64,000 nucleotides of DNA from Maribacter sp. MMG018 (GTDB lineage Bacteria; Bacteroidota; Bacteroidia; Flavobacteriales; Flavobacteriaceae), in contig NZ_JAGJEC010000002.1 of NCBI RefSeq assembly GCF_018100785.1, positions 682,001 through 746,000 on the forward strand. The letters run 5' to 3'. Shown here one piece after another: positions 41,943-49,663 of this stretch (position 1 is the stretch's first letter; each line of letters starts with the position of its first letter). Below the pieces are notes generated by a model. It was not told the DNA's origin. It did no database searches and saw only the letters and a program-made list of their open reading frames with translations. Both the position numbers and the translations under genes were made by a program.

Positions 41943-42329
41943 TCAATACATCGTATTGGGATTTTCCGATGTTTCGGGTATTTGTTGGATGGCGTCCCAA
42001 TGTTCACAAATCTTCCCATTTTTATCGAACCGGAAGAAATCCATTGTAACATATTGATCGTTATCGGGCCAGATTTGATGGGTATGCAGGGCCACTAGGT
42101 CGCCCTCCGCAATGGCGCGTACAAATTCAATGGTTTTTTCGGGATATTCCCTTTGCATTCTTTCAAAATAGTCGATAAAGCCTTGCGGACCGTCGGCTAC
42201 ATGGGGATTGTGCTGAACATACTTTCCGCCGCAATATTTTTCTATGGCCTCCCTAGGGTGTCCCTCATAGGCCATTCTGTAAAAGGCGATGGCATTTTTC
42301 TTGTTTTTTTCGGTATTCAGGTGTCTCAT
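41943..42329 (-). CDS. SnoaL-like NTF2-fold protein
   Basis: 128 residues, a single NTF2-like cone. Conserved pattern: NKKNAIAFYRMAYEGHPREAIEKYCGGKYVQHNPHVADGPQGF near the N-terminus, and DLVALHTHQIWPDNDQYVTMDFFRFDKNGKICEHWDAIQ in the second half. The HNPHV and EHWD motifs are those of SnoaL-like polyketide cyclase or isomerase-like proteins of unknown substrate. The lipoprotein at 48591 has two domains with the same motifs. No signal peptide. Probably a small-molecule-binding enzyme in the redox island. Confidence 0.85.
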   Translation of the reverse strand: MRHLNTEKNKKNAIAFYRMAYEGHPREAIEKYCGGKYVQHNPHVADGPQGFIDYFERMQREYPEKTIEFVRAIAEGDLVALHTHQIWPDNDQYVTMDFFRFDKNGKICEHWDAIQQIPETSENPNTMY

Positions 42330-42355
42330 TTTAGGATAGAAAAAAGTCGATTATG

Positions 42356-42976
42356 TTAGTTTGTAAGGGCAAATGAAATTTTAATGCCCTGAATCACCAT
42401 ATCGGTGCCAATGATCGCAATGATCAAGCCCATAATTTTTCCTATGACCGATATAACGTTGTGACCGATTTTTTTAATGAACACGTCGCTTAGCATAAAA
42501 GTGAAATAGGTCATCAAGCACAGGAGGCCGAATATGCATATGACGATGCCGATCTTAAGATAGTCGGCATTCGACACAAAATTCATTCCCGTAACAATGG
42601 TACCAGGGCCGGCCAAAATGGGAATGGCGAGGGGTGAAATGGCGATATCCTCATCAATATGGGTTTCCTTCAAGTGTTTTACATTCGATTTTTTGGATTG
42701 TAGCATATCGAAGCCCACAAAGAAAACCAAGATCCCCCCGGCAATTTTAAAAGCGGGTATGGTGATTCCGAAAAGAAGGAATATAAACTTACCGAGCACA
42801 AGAAAGAGCGTAACGATTACAAAGGCTGTAAAAGTTGCTTTTTTACTGATGTTGTGCTGGGTCTTCCGATCGGCACCTCCCACCAGCGACAAGAAAATGG
42901 GCATATTCGAAAGTGGGTTCATTATGGCGAAAAAGCCCGTGAACACGGTAATGGAAAAGGTCAGGATGTTATCCAT
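42356..42976 (-). CDS. MarC-family membrane protein
   Basis: 206 residues, six membrane helices. The signature FFAIMNPLSNMPIFLSLVGG at about residues 15-34 and SPLAIPILAGPGTIVTGM at about 113-130 identify MarC/UPF0056 integral inner-membrane proteins of unknown substrate. The name comes from a multiple-antibiotic-resistance locus but resistance is not a proven role. It lies 26 bp upstream of the SnoaL-like gene on the same strand, so co-transcription is possible. Confidence 0.92.
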   Translation of the reverse strand: MDNILTFSITVFTGFFAIMNPLSNMPIFLSLVGGADRKTQHNISKKATFTAFVIVTLFLVLGKFIFLLFGITIPAFKIAGGILVFFVGFDMLQSKKSNVKHLKETHIDEDIAISPLAIPILAGPGTIVTGMNFVSNADYLKIGIVICIFGLLCLMTYFTFMLSDVFIKKIGHNVISVIGKIMGLIIAIIGTDMVIQGIKISFALTN

Positions 42977-43085
42977 TTAAAAATAATGTTTTCCTTAGGG
43001 TGCCGGGTAAAAAAGCTTCGTTAAAACTCTGATCCAATACAATACCGTTAAGGAATTAAAGGCACAAGTTAATTAAAAATAATAA

Positions 43086-43116
43086 GCCAAGCCACGTATT
43101 AAGACGACGACTTGGC
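43086..43116 (-). terminator. weak terminator after the ALDH operon
   Basis: GCCAAG/CTTGGC stem (43086-43091 with 43111-43116), 19-nt loop, with a U-rich tail on the minus strand (complement of 43071-43085). Confidence 0.45.
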
Positions 43117-43145
43117 CTATAGCGAACATGTATAATCTTAGGGAT

Positions 43146-44636
43146 TTATTGAAAATCGGCCGCTGTAAACGGATACTTTCTTGGTGTTTTTTGAACGGTG
43201 ATCCAACGGACAACCGTAAATGACTTAACGCCCCATTGTCCGTTAAATCTTCCCAGACCTGAGTTTTTGACACCTCCAAAGGGAGCATAGGCACTATCGT
43301 TGACAGGTTGGTCGTTAATGTGTGTCATACCAGCTTCGATTCCTTGTGCAAATTGCATGCCTTTGGCTTCGTCTCTAGTAAATACAGAACTAGATAAGCC
43401 ATAATCTGTTGCATTTGCCAATCGTAAAGCATCATCCATATCCTTAGCACGGGCAATGGATACAGCTGGCCCAAAAATTTCATTTTTAAATAGGGGGCAA
43501 TTTTCATCAACATCCACAAAAACATGTGGGGGCATGTGCCAACCTTCGGCTTCGCCACCAAGGGCCATTTTGTAGCCTTGGGCCTTTGCTTCGTCTATTA
43601 AATTTTTAACCGTGTCAAACTGTGCTTGATCAATGATCGGTCCGATAAAGGTGTCGGGGTCGTTCATGTCCAATCTTTTTAGGGTCTTTACCTTGGCTAT
43701 GAATTTTTCGGTGAATTCATCATAGACTTTGTCTTCTACGATAATTCTGTTTATCGCCATACAAATCTGACCTTGGTTCATAAATTTACCCCATGCGGCA
43801 GCTTCAACCGCTTGATCAATATCGGCGTCTTCTAAAACTACAAACGGACTGTTGCCACCTAGTTCTAACTCGATGTTTTTTATAACTTCTGCACTCAATG
43901 CATTTTGGCCCACTTGACGTCCCACCGGTGTAGATCCTGTAAAAGAAATCAGTTTTGAAATGGGGTGCTTGGTAATGGCCGTACCAATGGTACCTCCACC
44001 ACCGGGCAATACGCTCAATAATCCTTTTGGAAATCCAGCTTCCTCAAGAAATGAGGCAAATAGTAATCCTCCTGTAACTATTGATGTTGATGCTGGTTTT
44101 AGAACCACAGCATTACCAACGGCCAAGGCGGGGCCCAGTGTACGGGCTGTTAATTGCCCTGGAAAGTTCCAAGGCGATATTAAGCCAATGACGCCGAGAG
44201 GTTGTCTAACGGCAAGAGATTCTTTTCCGTCAATATCACGAGGTAATATTTTGCCTTCGACCAAGAGGGGCAAATGCACTGAACTTTCAAAGACACTGGC
44301 GACCAATTCGGCTTCAAATAGGCCTTTGGCCAATGTTGCGCCGACTTCCTTTCTTGCCCACTCTGCAAATTCTTGCTTCCGGTTTCTTACCACTTCGGCC
44401 AATCTTTGCATCATCCTACTTTTCTCGGGAGGTAATACCGCGGCCCATTTTTTCTGTGCTACCGCTGCTATTTCAAAAGCCTCGTTTACATCTTCGGTTG
44501 TTGCACTTTTTAACGTAAACAACTCCTCTTGGTTCCAAGGGTTGATATCTTTTATTGCCGGGCCTTTTCCGTCTTTCCATTCGCCACCAACAAATATTTT
44601 TTGCGTGTAATTGGGTAATTGTTCTTGTGTTTTCAT
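43146..44636 (-). CDS. NAD(P)-dependent aldehyde dehydrogenase
   Basis: 496 residues, full ALDH length. ISPWNFPGQLTARTLGPALAVGNAVVLKPAS (about residues 154-184), FTGSTPVGRQVG (about 230) with the NAD-binding loop, catalytic Glu in ELGGNSPFVV (about 254) and nucleophilic Cys in NQGQICMAINR (about 288), and the C-terminal FGGVKNSGLGRFNG. It oxidises an aldehyde to the acid. It is the last gene of a five-gene operon (gap 20 bp after the quinone reductase) preceded by HxlR-type control. The substrate may be an aldehyde produced by its neighbours. Confidence 0.95.
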   Translation of the reverse strand: MKTQEQLPNYTQKIFVGGEWKDGKGPAIKDINPWNQEELFTLKSATTEDVNEAFEIAAVAQKKWAAVLPPEKSRMMQRLAEVVRNRKQEFAEWARKEVGATLAKGLFEAELVASVFESSVHLPLLVEGKILPRDIDGKESLAVRQPLGVIGLISPWNFPGQLTARTLGPALAVGNAVVLKPASTSIVTGGLLFASFLEEAGFPKGLLSVLPGGGGTIGTAITKHPISKLISFTGSTPVGRQVGQNALSAEVIKNIELELGGNSPFVVLEDADIDQAVEAAAWGKFMNQGQICMAINRIIVEDKVYDEFTEKFIAKVKTLKRLDMNDPDTFIGPIIDQAQFDTVKNLIDEAKAQGYKMALGGEAEGWHMPPHVFVDVDENCPLFKNEIFGPAVSIARAKDMDDALRLANATDYGLSSSVFTRDEAKGMQFAQGIEAGMTHINDQPVNDSAYAPFGGVKNSGLGRFNGQWGVKSFTVVRWITVQKTPRKYPFTAADFQ

Positions 44637-44656
44637 TTTCGATAGGTTCTAAAATT

Positions 44657-45601
44657 TTATTTGAGTGTTACTATTACTTTACCGACTGTTCTACCTTTTT
44701 CAACTTCTCTGTGGGCGTCTGCCATATCTTGAAAATCGAACACTTTGTAAAGGTTTGGCTTAATTGCTCCGTTTTCCAACATTCCCTTTAACGTATTCAT
44801 GTCCTCAGCACTGGAATGCACCAAAATATTGGAAACCGATTTGTTTTCTTTTGCCGCCAAGGCGGTTATTTCTTCAGGTAAATCAAGACCTACCGTGGTA
44901 ATTACAGCACCGCCATTTTTTAAAACCTTCACGGAGTTTTCCAATACTTTTCCGCCTTGGGTATCCAAAACAAAATCAATATCGGACAATACATCTTCAA
45001 AATTTTGCGTGCGATAATCGATGGCTTCATCGGCCCCCAGCGACAGTACAAAATCTCTATTTTTTGCGGAAGAAGTAGTAATAACGTAAGCTCCGAAGCT
45101 TTTTGCTATTTGGATCGCAAAGTGACCAACACCACCGGAACCGGCTTGAATCAACACTCTATCGCCTTTATTAATTTTTCCGGATAAGATTTGTAATGCC
45201 GTTAAGGCCGCCAAAGTGGTGGCTGCCGCTTCTTCAAAAGAAGTATGGTCTGGCATCTTGGCTAAATGCGCTTCTGGAGCTGCAACAAATTCCGCGTAAG
45301 CCTTACCCACACCGGGAAAGTTTACCATTCCGAATACCTTATCGCCTAATTTAAAATCACTTACCTCTGCTCCAACTTCGCTTACTGTACCGGCAATATC
45401 CCAACCTAAAATCACAGGTCGCTCTTTACCGTACATCATACCTAACATTTCGTCGTTGTATTTTGGTTTTACATCTGCGGGGTTCAGGGAGATCGCCTTT
45501 ACGGCAACCAGTACTTCGTTCTTTTTTATGTTAGGTTTTTGTACTTCAGCCAAATGAAGGTTTTCTGGTCCTCCTGCTTTTTCTAATACGATTGCTTTCA
45601 T
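44657..45601 (-). CDS. NADPH:quinone reductase-type zinc-independent MDR enzyme
   Basis: 314 residues, medium-chain dehydrogenase fold. AGGPENLHLAEVQKP opens it, VILGWDIAGTVSEVG is the second conserved block, and DRVLIQAGSGGVGHFAIQIAKSFGAYVITTSSAKN (about residues 144-178) is the Rossmann NADPH site. Cys ligands for a catalytic zinc are lacking, so it belongs to the quinone oxidoreductase (QOR/zeta-crystallin) group. It reduces quinones or enones with NADPH. Operon member between acetolactate decarboxylase and ALDH (gaps 23 and 20 bp). Three such enzymes lie within this window. Confidence 0.92.
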   Translation of the reverse strand: MKAIVLEKAGGPENLHLAEVQKPNIKKNEVLVAVKAISLNPADVKPKYNDEMLGMMYGKERPVILGWDIAGTVSEVGAEVSDFKLGDKVFGMVNFPGVGKAYAEFVAAPEAHLAKMPDHTSFEEAAATTLAALTALQILSGKINKGDRVLIQAGSGGVGHFAIQIAKSFGAYVITTSSAKNRDFVLSLGADEAIDYRTQNFEDVLSDIDFVLDTQGGKVLENSVKVLKNGGAVITTVGLDLPEEITALAAKENKSVSNILVHSSAEDMNTLKGMLENGAIKPNLYKVFDFQDMADAHREVEKGRTVGKVIVTLK

Positions 45602-45624
45602 TTTTATATGTTTTTTTGATTGAT

Positions 45625-46485
45625 TTATTTCCCGTTTTGTTTAGCCGTAGCCTTTGGAGCTGCACCTTGTTTTAAGTCTTTATTTCTGAATTTTTCTGTT
45701 TCTGGAAGTTGTAAATTCACTTGATTTACTTCTTGGACTTCAATAGAAAGCTTGTCAAATTTGATGTCTTCTAGATGTCCCCCAATTTTTTTATCCTTCG
45801 ATAAAAAGTGAAAGTGCATGCCGGGAATAACAATATTCCCTAAATAATCCGGAGTAAATAAACCTACTAGTGTCCCCTTAATGTTTTCCCTGGTATACAT
45901 TACCCGCGTGTCTAAATATTCAAATAACGATACATCTTCATTTTCTACTTTATGGGCCGATGCCATTTTCAGGTACTTAAATTCACCTTTAATTCTATAT
46001 GCATAAAAGCTATTTTTAGAAGTTGAATATTTTTGAAGCTCTCTGGTTAAATCTTCATAGGACTCAATATTTTCAACAGTTACGGTTTGTTTTGGTTGAA
46101 AATTTATCATCGTCATATTCGGAGATTCTAAATCATTTGGTGCTTCGGCTATACCACCTTCTGCATCAATCGTATAGACAACACCGTCTACAGCAACCAA
46201 TTCGCCAGCTAAATGATTTACGGTGCCAATACCAATGTTACCTTGTTGGACCATCTGTTGGGGAGTGATATCGCCTTCGTAAATGCTATTTAATAAGGCA
46301 ACGGTTGGTGCGTATTGATGAATGGTGTTTTCGGTATGTGGTGCTAGGCCATGTTCATCTGTGCTATGCGAATGTGGATGCCCATGCTGGTGCTCGTGTT
46401 TTTCTGAAGAAGAAAGCCCTTCTTTTGTCTGATTTCCACAGCTTGCTAAAAGCGCCAAGGAAAATAATAGAATTATTTTTTTCAT
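45625..46485 (-). CDS. budA: acetolactate decarboxylase as a His-rich lipoprotein
   Basis: 286 residues. The lipobox LLASC puts Cys16 as the lipidation site, so the enzyme is predicted to be exported. Residues 30-50 hold eight His in an alternating His/Glu/Gly pattern (HEHQHGHPHSHSTDEHG), a likely metal-binding stretch. The rest is the acetolactate decarboxylase fold: GTVNHLAGELVAVDGVVY (about 87-104) and the zinc ligands H224 and H226 in GMHFHFLS and H237 in GGHLED. The cytosolic enzyme converts acetolactate to acetoin. Export is unusual; the role in this redox operon is unknown. It could have a different alpha-keto substrate. Confidence 0.85.
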   Translation of the reverse strand: MKKIILLFSLALLASCGNQTKEGLSSSEKHEHQHGHPHSHSTDEHGLAPHTENTIHQYAPTVALLNSIYEGDITPQQMVQQGNIGIGTVNHLAGELVAVDGVVYTIDAEGGIAEAPNDLESPNMTMINFQPKQTVTVENIESYEDLTRELQKYSTSKNSFYAYRIKGEFKYLKMASAHKVENEDVSLFEYLDTRVMYTRENIKGTLVGLFTPDYLGNIVIPGMHFHFLSKDKKIGGHLEDIKFDKLSIEVQEVNQVNLQLPETEKFRNKDLKQGAAPKATAKQNGK

Positions 46486-46518
46486 GATAGTGGTTCTTAG
46501 TTGAATTTGATGCTGCGT

Positions 46519-47142
46519 TTAGATTTCTGTCACAAAATTCATGTATTGCTTTAAATCGCCTATCACAGCTTTTTCCATTAGTTCGCCGGTTTTTACAGCG
46601 TACGGTTGATTGAAGTGAACGTCCCAAACATCGGATTCTGTTCTCCAATGCTCATAAACAGCCAAGGTATCTTCTTGCCCATCAACCGTATACAAATCAA
46701 AGAGGATGTTCCCTTCTTCTTCTTTTCTAGTGTGGGTAATATGGTCTTCAAATTGATTTAAAAGTTCGTTTCTGTAGACCGTTTTTATTTTGAATATGAA
46801 GAAAATAACGAATACCTCATCTTCGGGGTTTGGTGATTTTGAGTGATCCGGTTGGGGATGGGTATCACCTAAAAAGTAAAAGTCTGGCGCGGTTTGCAAA
46901 GCAGTTTGTCCCACTTCCATTAACTTTTTGGTGTGGGGTTCATTGTCGTGAGACCCAATTGCCGCCTTATCTGTCCAACGTTCGTAAACAAAAAACTCAT
47001 TGGGATCTGATTTGGATACAAATACCCTGATTTCTTTGTTGCCCGCTTCTTTTCTTGTGGCGACCTGTGCTTCTTTTAAGGTTGCCGTAAACATGTCTCT
47101 ATGTTCTGGTTTTGCTGTAAATTTTACAATGGTACTTTTCAT
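46519..47142 (-). CDS. tandem antibiotic-biosynthesis-monooxygenase (ABM) protein
   Basis: 207 residues, two ABM ferredoxin-fold domains. Residues 1-95: IVKFTAKPEHRDMFTATLKEA...IRVFVSKSDPNEFFVYERWTDKAAIGSHDNEPHTKKLME. Residues 108-205: FVIFFIFKIKTVYRNELLNQFEDHITHTRKEEEGNILFDLYTVDGQEDTLAVYEHWRTESDVWDVHFNQPYAVK. Each has the E-W-...-H pattern of YgiN/YcnE-like quinol monooxygenases, which dimerise in other bacteria, so one chain may supply the whole dimer. Cofactor-free quinol oxidation or a related role is likely. Second gene of the operon, 30 bp after the nitroreductase. Confidence 0.88.
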   Translation of the reverse strand: MKSTIVKFTAKPEHRDMFTATLKEAQVATRKEAGNKEIRVFVSKSDPNEFFVYERWTDKAAIGSHDNEPHTKKLMEVGQTALQTAPDFYFLGDTHPQPDHSKSPNPEDEVFVIFFIFKIKTVYRNELLNQFEDHITHTRKEEEGNILFDLYTVDGQEDTLAVYEHWRTESDVWDVHFNQPYAVKTGELMEKAVIGDLKQYMNFVTEI

Positions 47143-47172
47143 TTCTATTTAGATTTTGACTATAAAGTCTAT

Positions 47173-47826
47173 TTACAATTTTGTGATTATTGTTTCTTCT
47201 GGAAATCTTGATTTTGGAAGCTTAGCATTAAAATCGGTGTCCTTTCTATAACCTAAAGAGACAACTGCCAATGCTGTATATCCTTTTTTGCGTAGACCAA
47301 ACTCTTCATCCAAGGCTTTTACATCTACACCTTCCATAGGTACGGCGTCTATACCCAAGGCTGCAACCCCCAATAATAAAGACCCCATATTTAGGTATAC
47401 CTGTTTTTCCATCCAATGTGGAAGGTCTTTGAGGTCGTATTTGTGTATGTCGGCAAACAACATACGTCCGCCGTGCATTTGATCTTTGAATTCTTGGGCG
47501 GCAAATCGGCCATCTTTGTCTTCTTGTTCCAAAATGCTCTTCATATAGGCTTCGTCGGCATTCGTTCTTGCGGCAATTACAATTACATGGGAAGCATCCA
47601 AAACCTTTGGTGTATTAAAATGAAAGGCACCTTCCGTACCTTTTGCAATACGTTTTTTGCCTTCTTGGGTGTCGGCGATCAAAAAGTGCCATGGCTGTAG
47701 GTTTACACTTGAAGGACTCAAGCGCAATAAAGCCTTTACTTGTTCAAAGTCTGAATCTGAGATCTTTTTAGTAGCATCGAATTCTTTTACGGAGTAACGA
47801 TTGTTCAAAATTTCTGTGATGTTCAT
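47173..47826 (-). CDS. NfsB-like nitroreductase
   Basis: 217 residues from the ATG at 47826; the frame runs open 25 codons further but that would cover the promoter. NITEILNNRYSVKEFDATKKISDSDFEQVKALLRLSPSSVNLQPWHFLI (about 2-50) is the FMN-binding N-terminal block with the RYSVKEF phosphate motif. The family reduces nitro groups, quinones or flavins with NAD(P)H. It is the first gene of the five-gene operon with ABM, budA, MDR and ALDH genes. Divergent from an HxlR regulator that probably controls it. A paralogue is at 60227. Confidence 0.92.
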   Translation of the reverse strand: MNITEILNNRYSVKEFDATKKISDSDFEQVKALLRLSPSSVNLQPWHFLIADTQEGKKRIAKGTEGAFHFNTPKVLDASHVIVIAARTNADEAYMKSILEQEDKDGRFAAQEFKDQMHGGRMLFADIHKYDLKDLPHWMEKQVYLNMGSLLLGVAALGIDAVPMEGVDVKALDEEFGLRKKGYTALAVVSLGYRKDTDFNAKLPKSRFPEETIITKL

Positions 47827-47840
47827 TTTATTAATTTTTA

Positions 47841-47891
47841 TACTATCAAAATTATAGTGACAAAAGTATGTATAGTGTATTTCGTGCGCAA
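47841..47891 (-). promoter_or_regulatory. nitroreductase promoter with ACTAT-N7-ATAGT operator
   Basis: On the minus strand TTG (47889-47891) and TACTTTTG (47861-47868) are 20 bp apart, a good -33/-7 pair. The inverted repeat ACTAT-N7-ATAGT (47842-47846 and 47854-47858) covers the expected start point just downstream of the -7 box, as a repressor site would. Confidence 0.68.
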
Positions 47892-47966
47892 TAACGGTCA
47901 TAAAGTATAGTAGCTCTTTTGTTTTGTAGTTAATTGATTATGAGTATTTTAATGATGTAAAATTTT

Positions 47967-48013
47967 ACTATAAAAAATATAGTTGCATACTATTTTAAAG
48001 CATATTAACTTTG
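47967..48013 (+). promoter_or_regulatory. HxlR-gene promoter with ACTATA-N5-TATAGT operator
   Basis: TTG (47983-47985) and TAACTTTG (48006-48013), 20 bp apart, form a -33/-7 pair. The palindrome ACTATA (47967-47972) AAAAA TATAGT (47978-47983) ends on the -33 box. It shares the ACTAT/ATAGT half-sites of the nitroreductase operator, so one regulator can serve both divergent promoters. Confidence 0.68.
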
Positions 48014-48078
48014 TTTTGTCGTTTTATGGTTAATGAAGAAAGTTGCCTTAAGATGGTTTGCCAATAAATAATAGAGAT

Positions 48079-48462
48079 ATGGATAGAAAGGAATTGTTTG
48101 CGAAGAAGCCAAAGATCAAGATTAACGGTAAAGTATCCTTTTGCCCTACTAGCGCTGCAATGGAACTTATTGGGGGCAAATGGAAGAGTGTTATATTAAC
48201 CCATTTGATTGGGGACAAAAAGCGTTATAACGAATTACGAAAAGAAATTCCCGGTATTACGGAACGCACCTTGAGTTTGCAATTAAAGCAGTTGGAGGCC
48301 GACGGTTTGGTCATTAGAAAGGTATATACCAAGAAACCACCTTTAAAAGTAGAATATACGCTTACCGAGTTTGGACAAACCCTTACCCCTATTTTAGAGC
48401 TTATTATTGAATGGGGACTGCAAGCTGCAGAAGCCAAGGGAGAATTTATATTTGAAGAATAA
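48079..48462 (+). CDS. HxlR-family transcriptional regulator
   Basis: 127 residues from the ATG at 48079; an upstream TTG at 48058 is less likely. The winged helix matches HxlR/YodB: CPTSAAMELIGGKWKSVILTHLIGDKKRYNELRKEIPGITERTLSLQLKQLEADGLVIRKVY. The Cys at about residue 18, before the DNA-binding helix, is at the position used by YodB/HypR-type redox regulators (Cys6-like) to sense quinones or electrophiles; this is a likely role, not proven. It is divergently transcribed from the nitroreductase operon and probably represses it. Confidence 0.92.
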   Translation: MDRKELFAKKPKIKINGKVSFCPTSAAMELIGGKWKSVILTHLIGDKKRYNELRKEIPGITERTLSLQLKQLEADGLVIRKVYTKKPPLKVEYTLTEFGQTLTPILELIIEWGLQAAEAKGEFIFEE

Positions 48463-48476
48463 TGTGTTAGAACAGC

Positions 48477-48502
48477 AAAGGCAGCTAATTAGCTGCCTTT
48501 TT
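48477..48502 (+). terminator. palindromic terminator of the HxlR gene
   Basis: A 12-bp perfect inverted repeat (48477-48488 with 48489-48500) without spacer, giving an AATT-type tip, followed by five T. It is 15 bp after the stop codon. Confidence 0.85.
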
Positions 48503-48590
48503 ACTTCCGAATCATCCTGTTCATAAACGCACGCAATGGTCTTCCCTTCATTTTTCCATCCGCATTGATCTCATTGTTCGCTCCTCGCCC

Positions 48591-49472
48591 TTAATCCGGA
48601 AAATTAAATTTACCATTGGTATTTTGTCTTTCCGTTTCGGGAATGATGGTTTCTATAACATCCCAATGCTCGGCTATTTTACCGTTTTCAATTCTAAACA
48701 AATCGTAAAAAGAATTATGGTCTTCCCCAAAATGGCCTTCACTAACTACTAGAACGAAATTTCCTTGACCCAGTACTTTATGTACGGTATCGTACTTCAT
48801 AAAAATACCCTGTTTGGCCAATGCCTCCAAGGTTGCTCCTAAACCGGAAAGCTGATCTGGTATATTTGGGTTGTGCTGTATGTAATTATCTCCGTTAAAG
48901 TAACCTGCCAATTTAGACATATCACCATTTACAAGAATATCATGAACGAAGTTTTCGGCGAGTTCTTTGTTTTTCTCCGTGTTTTCCAAATCTGTGATTT
49001 CCGTAGCGCCATCTATCATAGTATGCCCACTAGGGTTCGGTTGCTCTGGTTTCTCCTGTAGGTTATCCCAGTGCTCAACAATTAACCCATCTTCAAACCT
49101 GAAAATATCAAAACCTATTTTTGGTCCAAAAAAATCATAATCGGTTTGCGTGAAAACAAAATCGCCATCCTCAAAAGCTCTAATCGTGTTAACTTTGGCT
49201 GAGTTTGGCGGAAGACTTTGCAACAATGCACCAAAGCCTGTTAGTCCATCTGCAATTCCAAGATTGTGTTGTATGTATTTATTCGGATTAATATAGCCAA
49301 CTGGTTCTTGAGCGCCTGTTTCAATGCTTTTTAAAAGAGCAACTACTTTTTCTTTGTTCGAGATTTCCATTTTTTCTTCTTTTTTAGTTTCTGGATTTGT
49401 TGTTTTCTGACTGTTGCAAGCGGTCAACCCAATTGCTAAAATTACTGTTGCATTTAATAGTATCTTTTTCAT
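48591..49472 (-). CDS. lipoprotein with two SnoaL-like domains
   Basis: 293 residues from the ATG at 49472. Lipobox LTAC in MKKILLNATVILAIGLTAC. Two NTF2-like domains follow: residues 40-160 (ETGAQEPVGYINPNKYIQHNLGIADGLTGFGALLQSL...FDIFRFEDGLIVEHWDN) and 170-290 (NGDMSKLAGYFNGDNYIQHNPNIPDQLSGLGATLEAL...YDLFRIENGKIAEHWDVIE). Each has the YIQHN...EHWD pair of the cytosolic SnoaL-like protein at 41943. It is exported and lipidated, so it acts outside the cytoplasm. Substrate unknown. An internal gene duplication is evident. Confidence 0.88.
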   Translation of the reverse strand: MKKILLNATVILAIGLTACNSQKTTNPETKKEEKMEISNKEKVVALLKSIETGAQEPVGYINPNKYIQHNLGIADGLTGFGALLQSLPPNSAKVNTIRAFEDGDFVFTQTDYDFFGPKIGFDIFRFEDGLIVEHWDNLQEKPEQPNPSGHTMIDGATEITDLENTEKNKELAENFVHDILVNGDMSKLAGYFNGDNYIQHNPNIPDQLSGLGATLEALAKQGIFMKYDTVHKVLGQGNFVLVVSEGHFGEDHNSFYDLFRIENGKIAEHWDVIETIIPETERQNTNGKFNFPD

Positions 49473-49606
49473 TGTTTTATAGAATTGTTTATGGGGCAAA
49501 AATAGTTGTAGCTACAGGTGCAAAACCTATTAAAACGATCCAAAAAACTGTAAAAAACGGAAAGTTTAACCTAATGCAGTAGATCTCATACATATTTGTT
49601 AGGCAT

Positions 49607-49644
49607 AAAAAAAGATGTAGCCCTACTAGAACTACACCTTTTTT
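49607..49644 (-). terminator. terminator after the QorB-like gene
   Basis: TGTAG/CTACA plus an A6/T6 arm (49607-49620 with 49632-49644), one A-C mismatch, on the minus strand ends in U residues. 20 bp after the stop. Confidence 0.7.
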
Positions 49645-49663
49645 ACCGTAATATTTGGAGGAA

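Noticed and set aside
43960..44610. 216-codon plus-strand ORF opposite ALDH
   Set aside because: Complement of a full-length ALDH with intact catalytic residues.
47827..47901. Upstream extension of the nitroreductase frame to 47901
   Set aside because: Covers the -33/-7 promoter pair and operator; homology to nitroreductases begins at the ATG at 47826.
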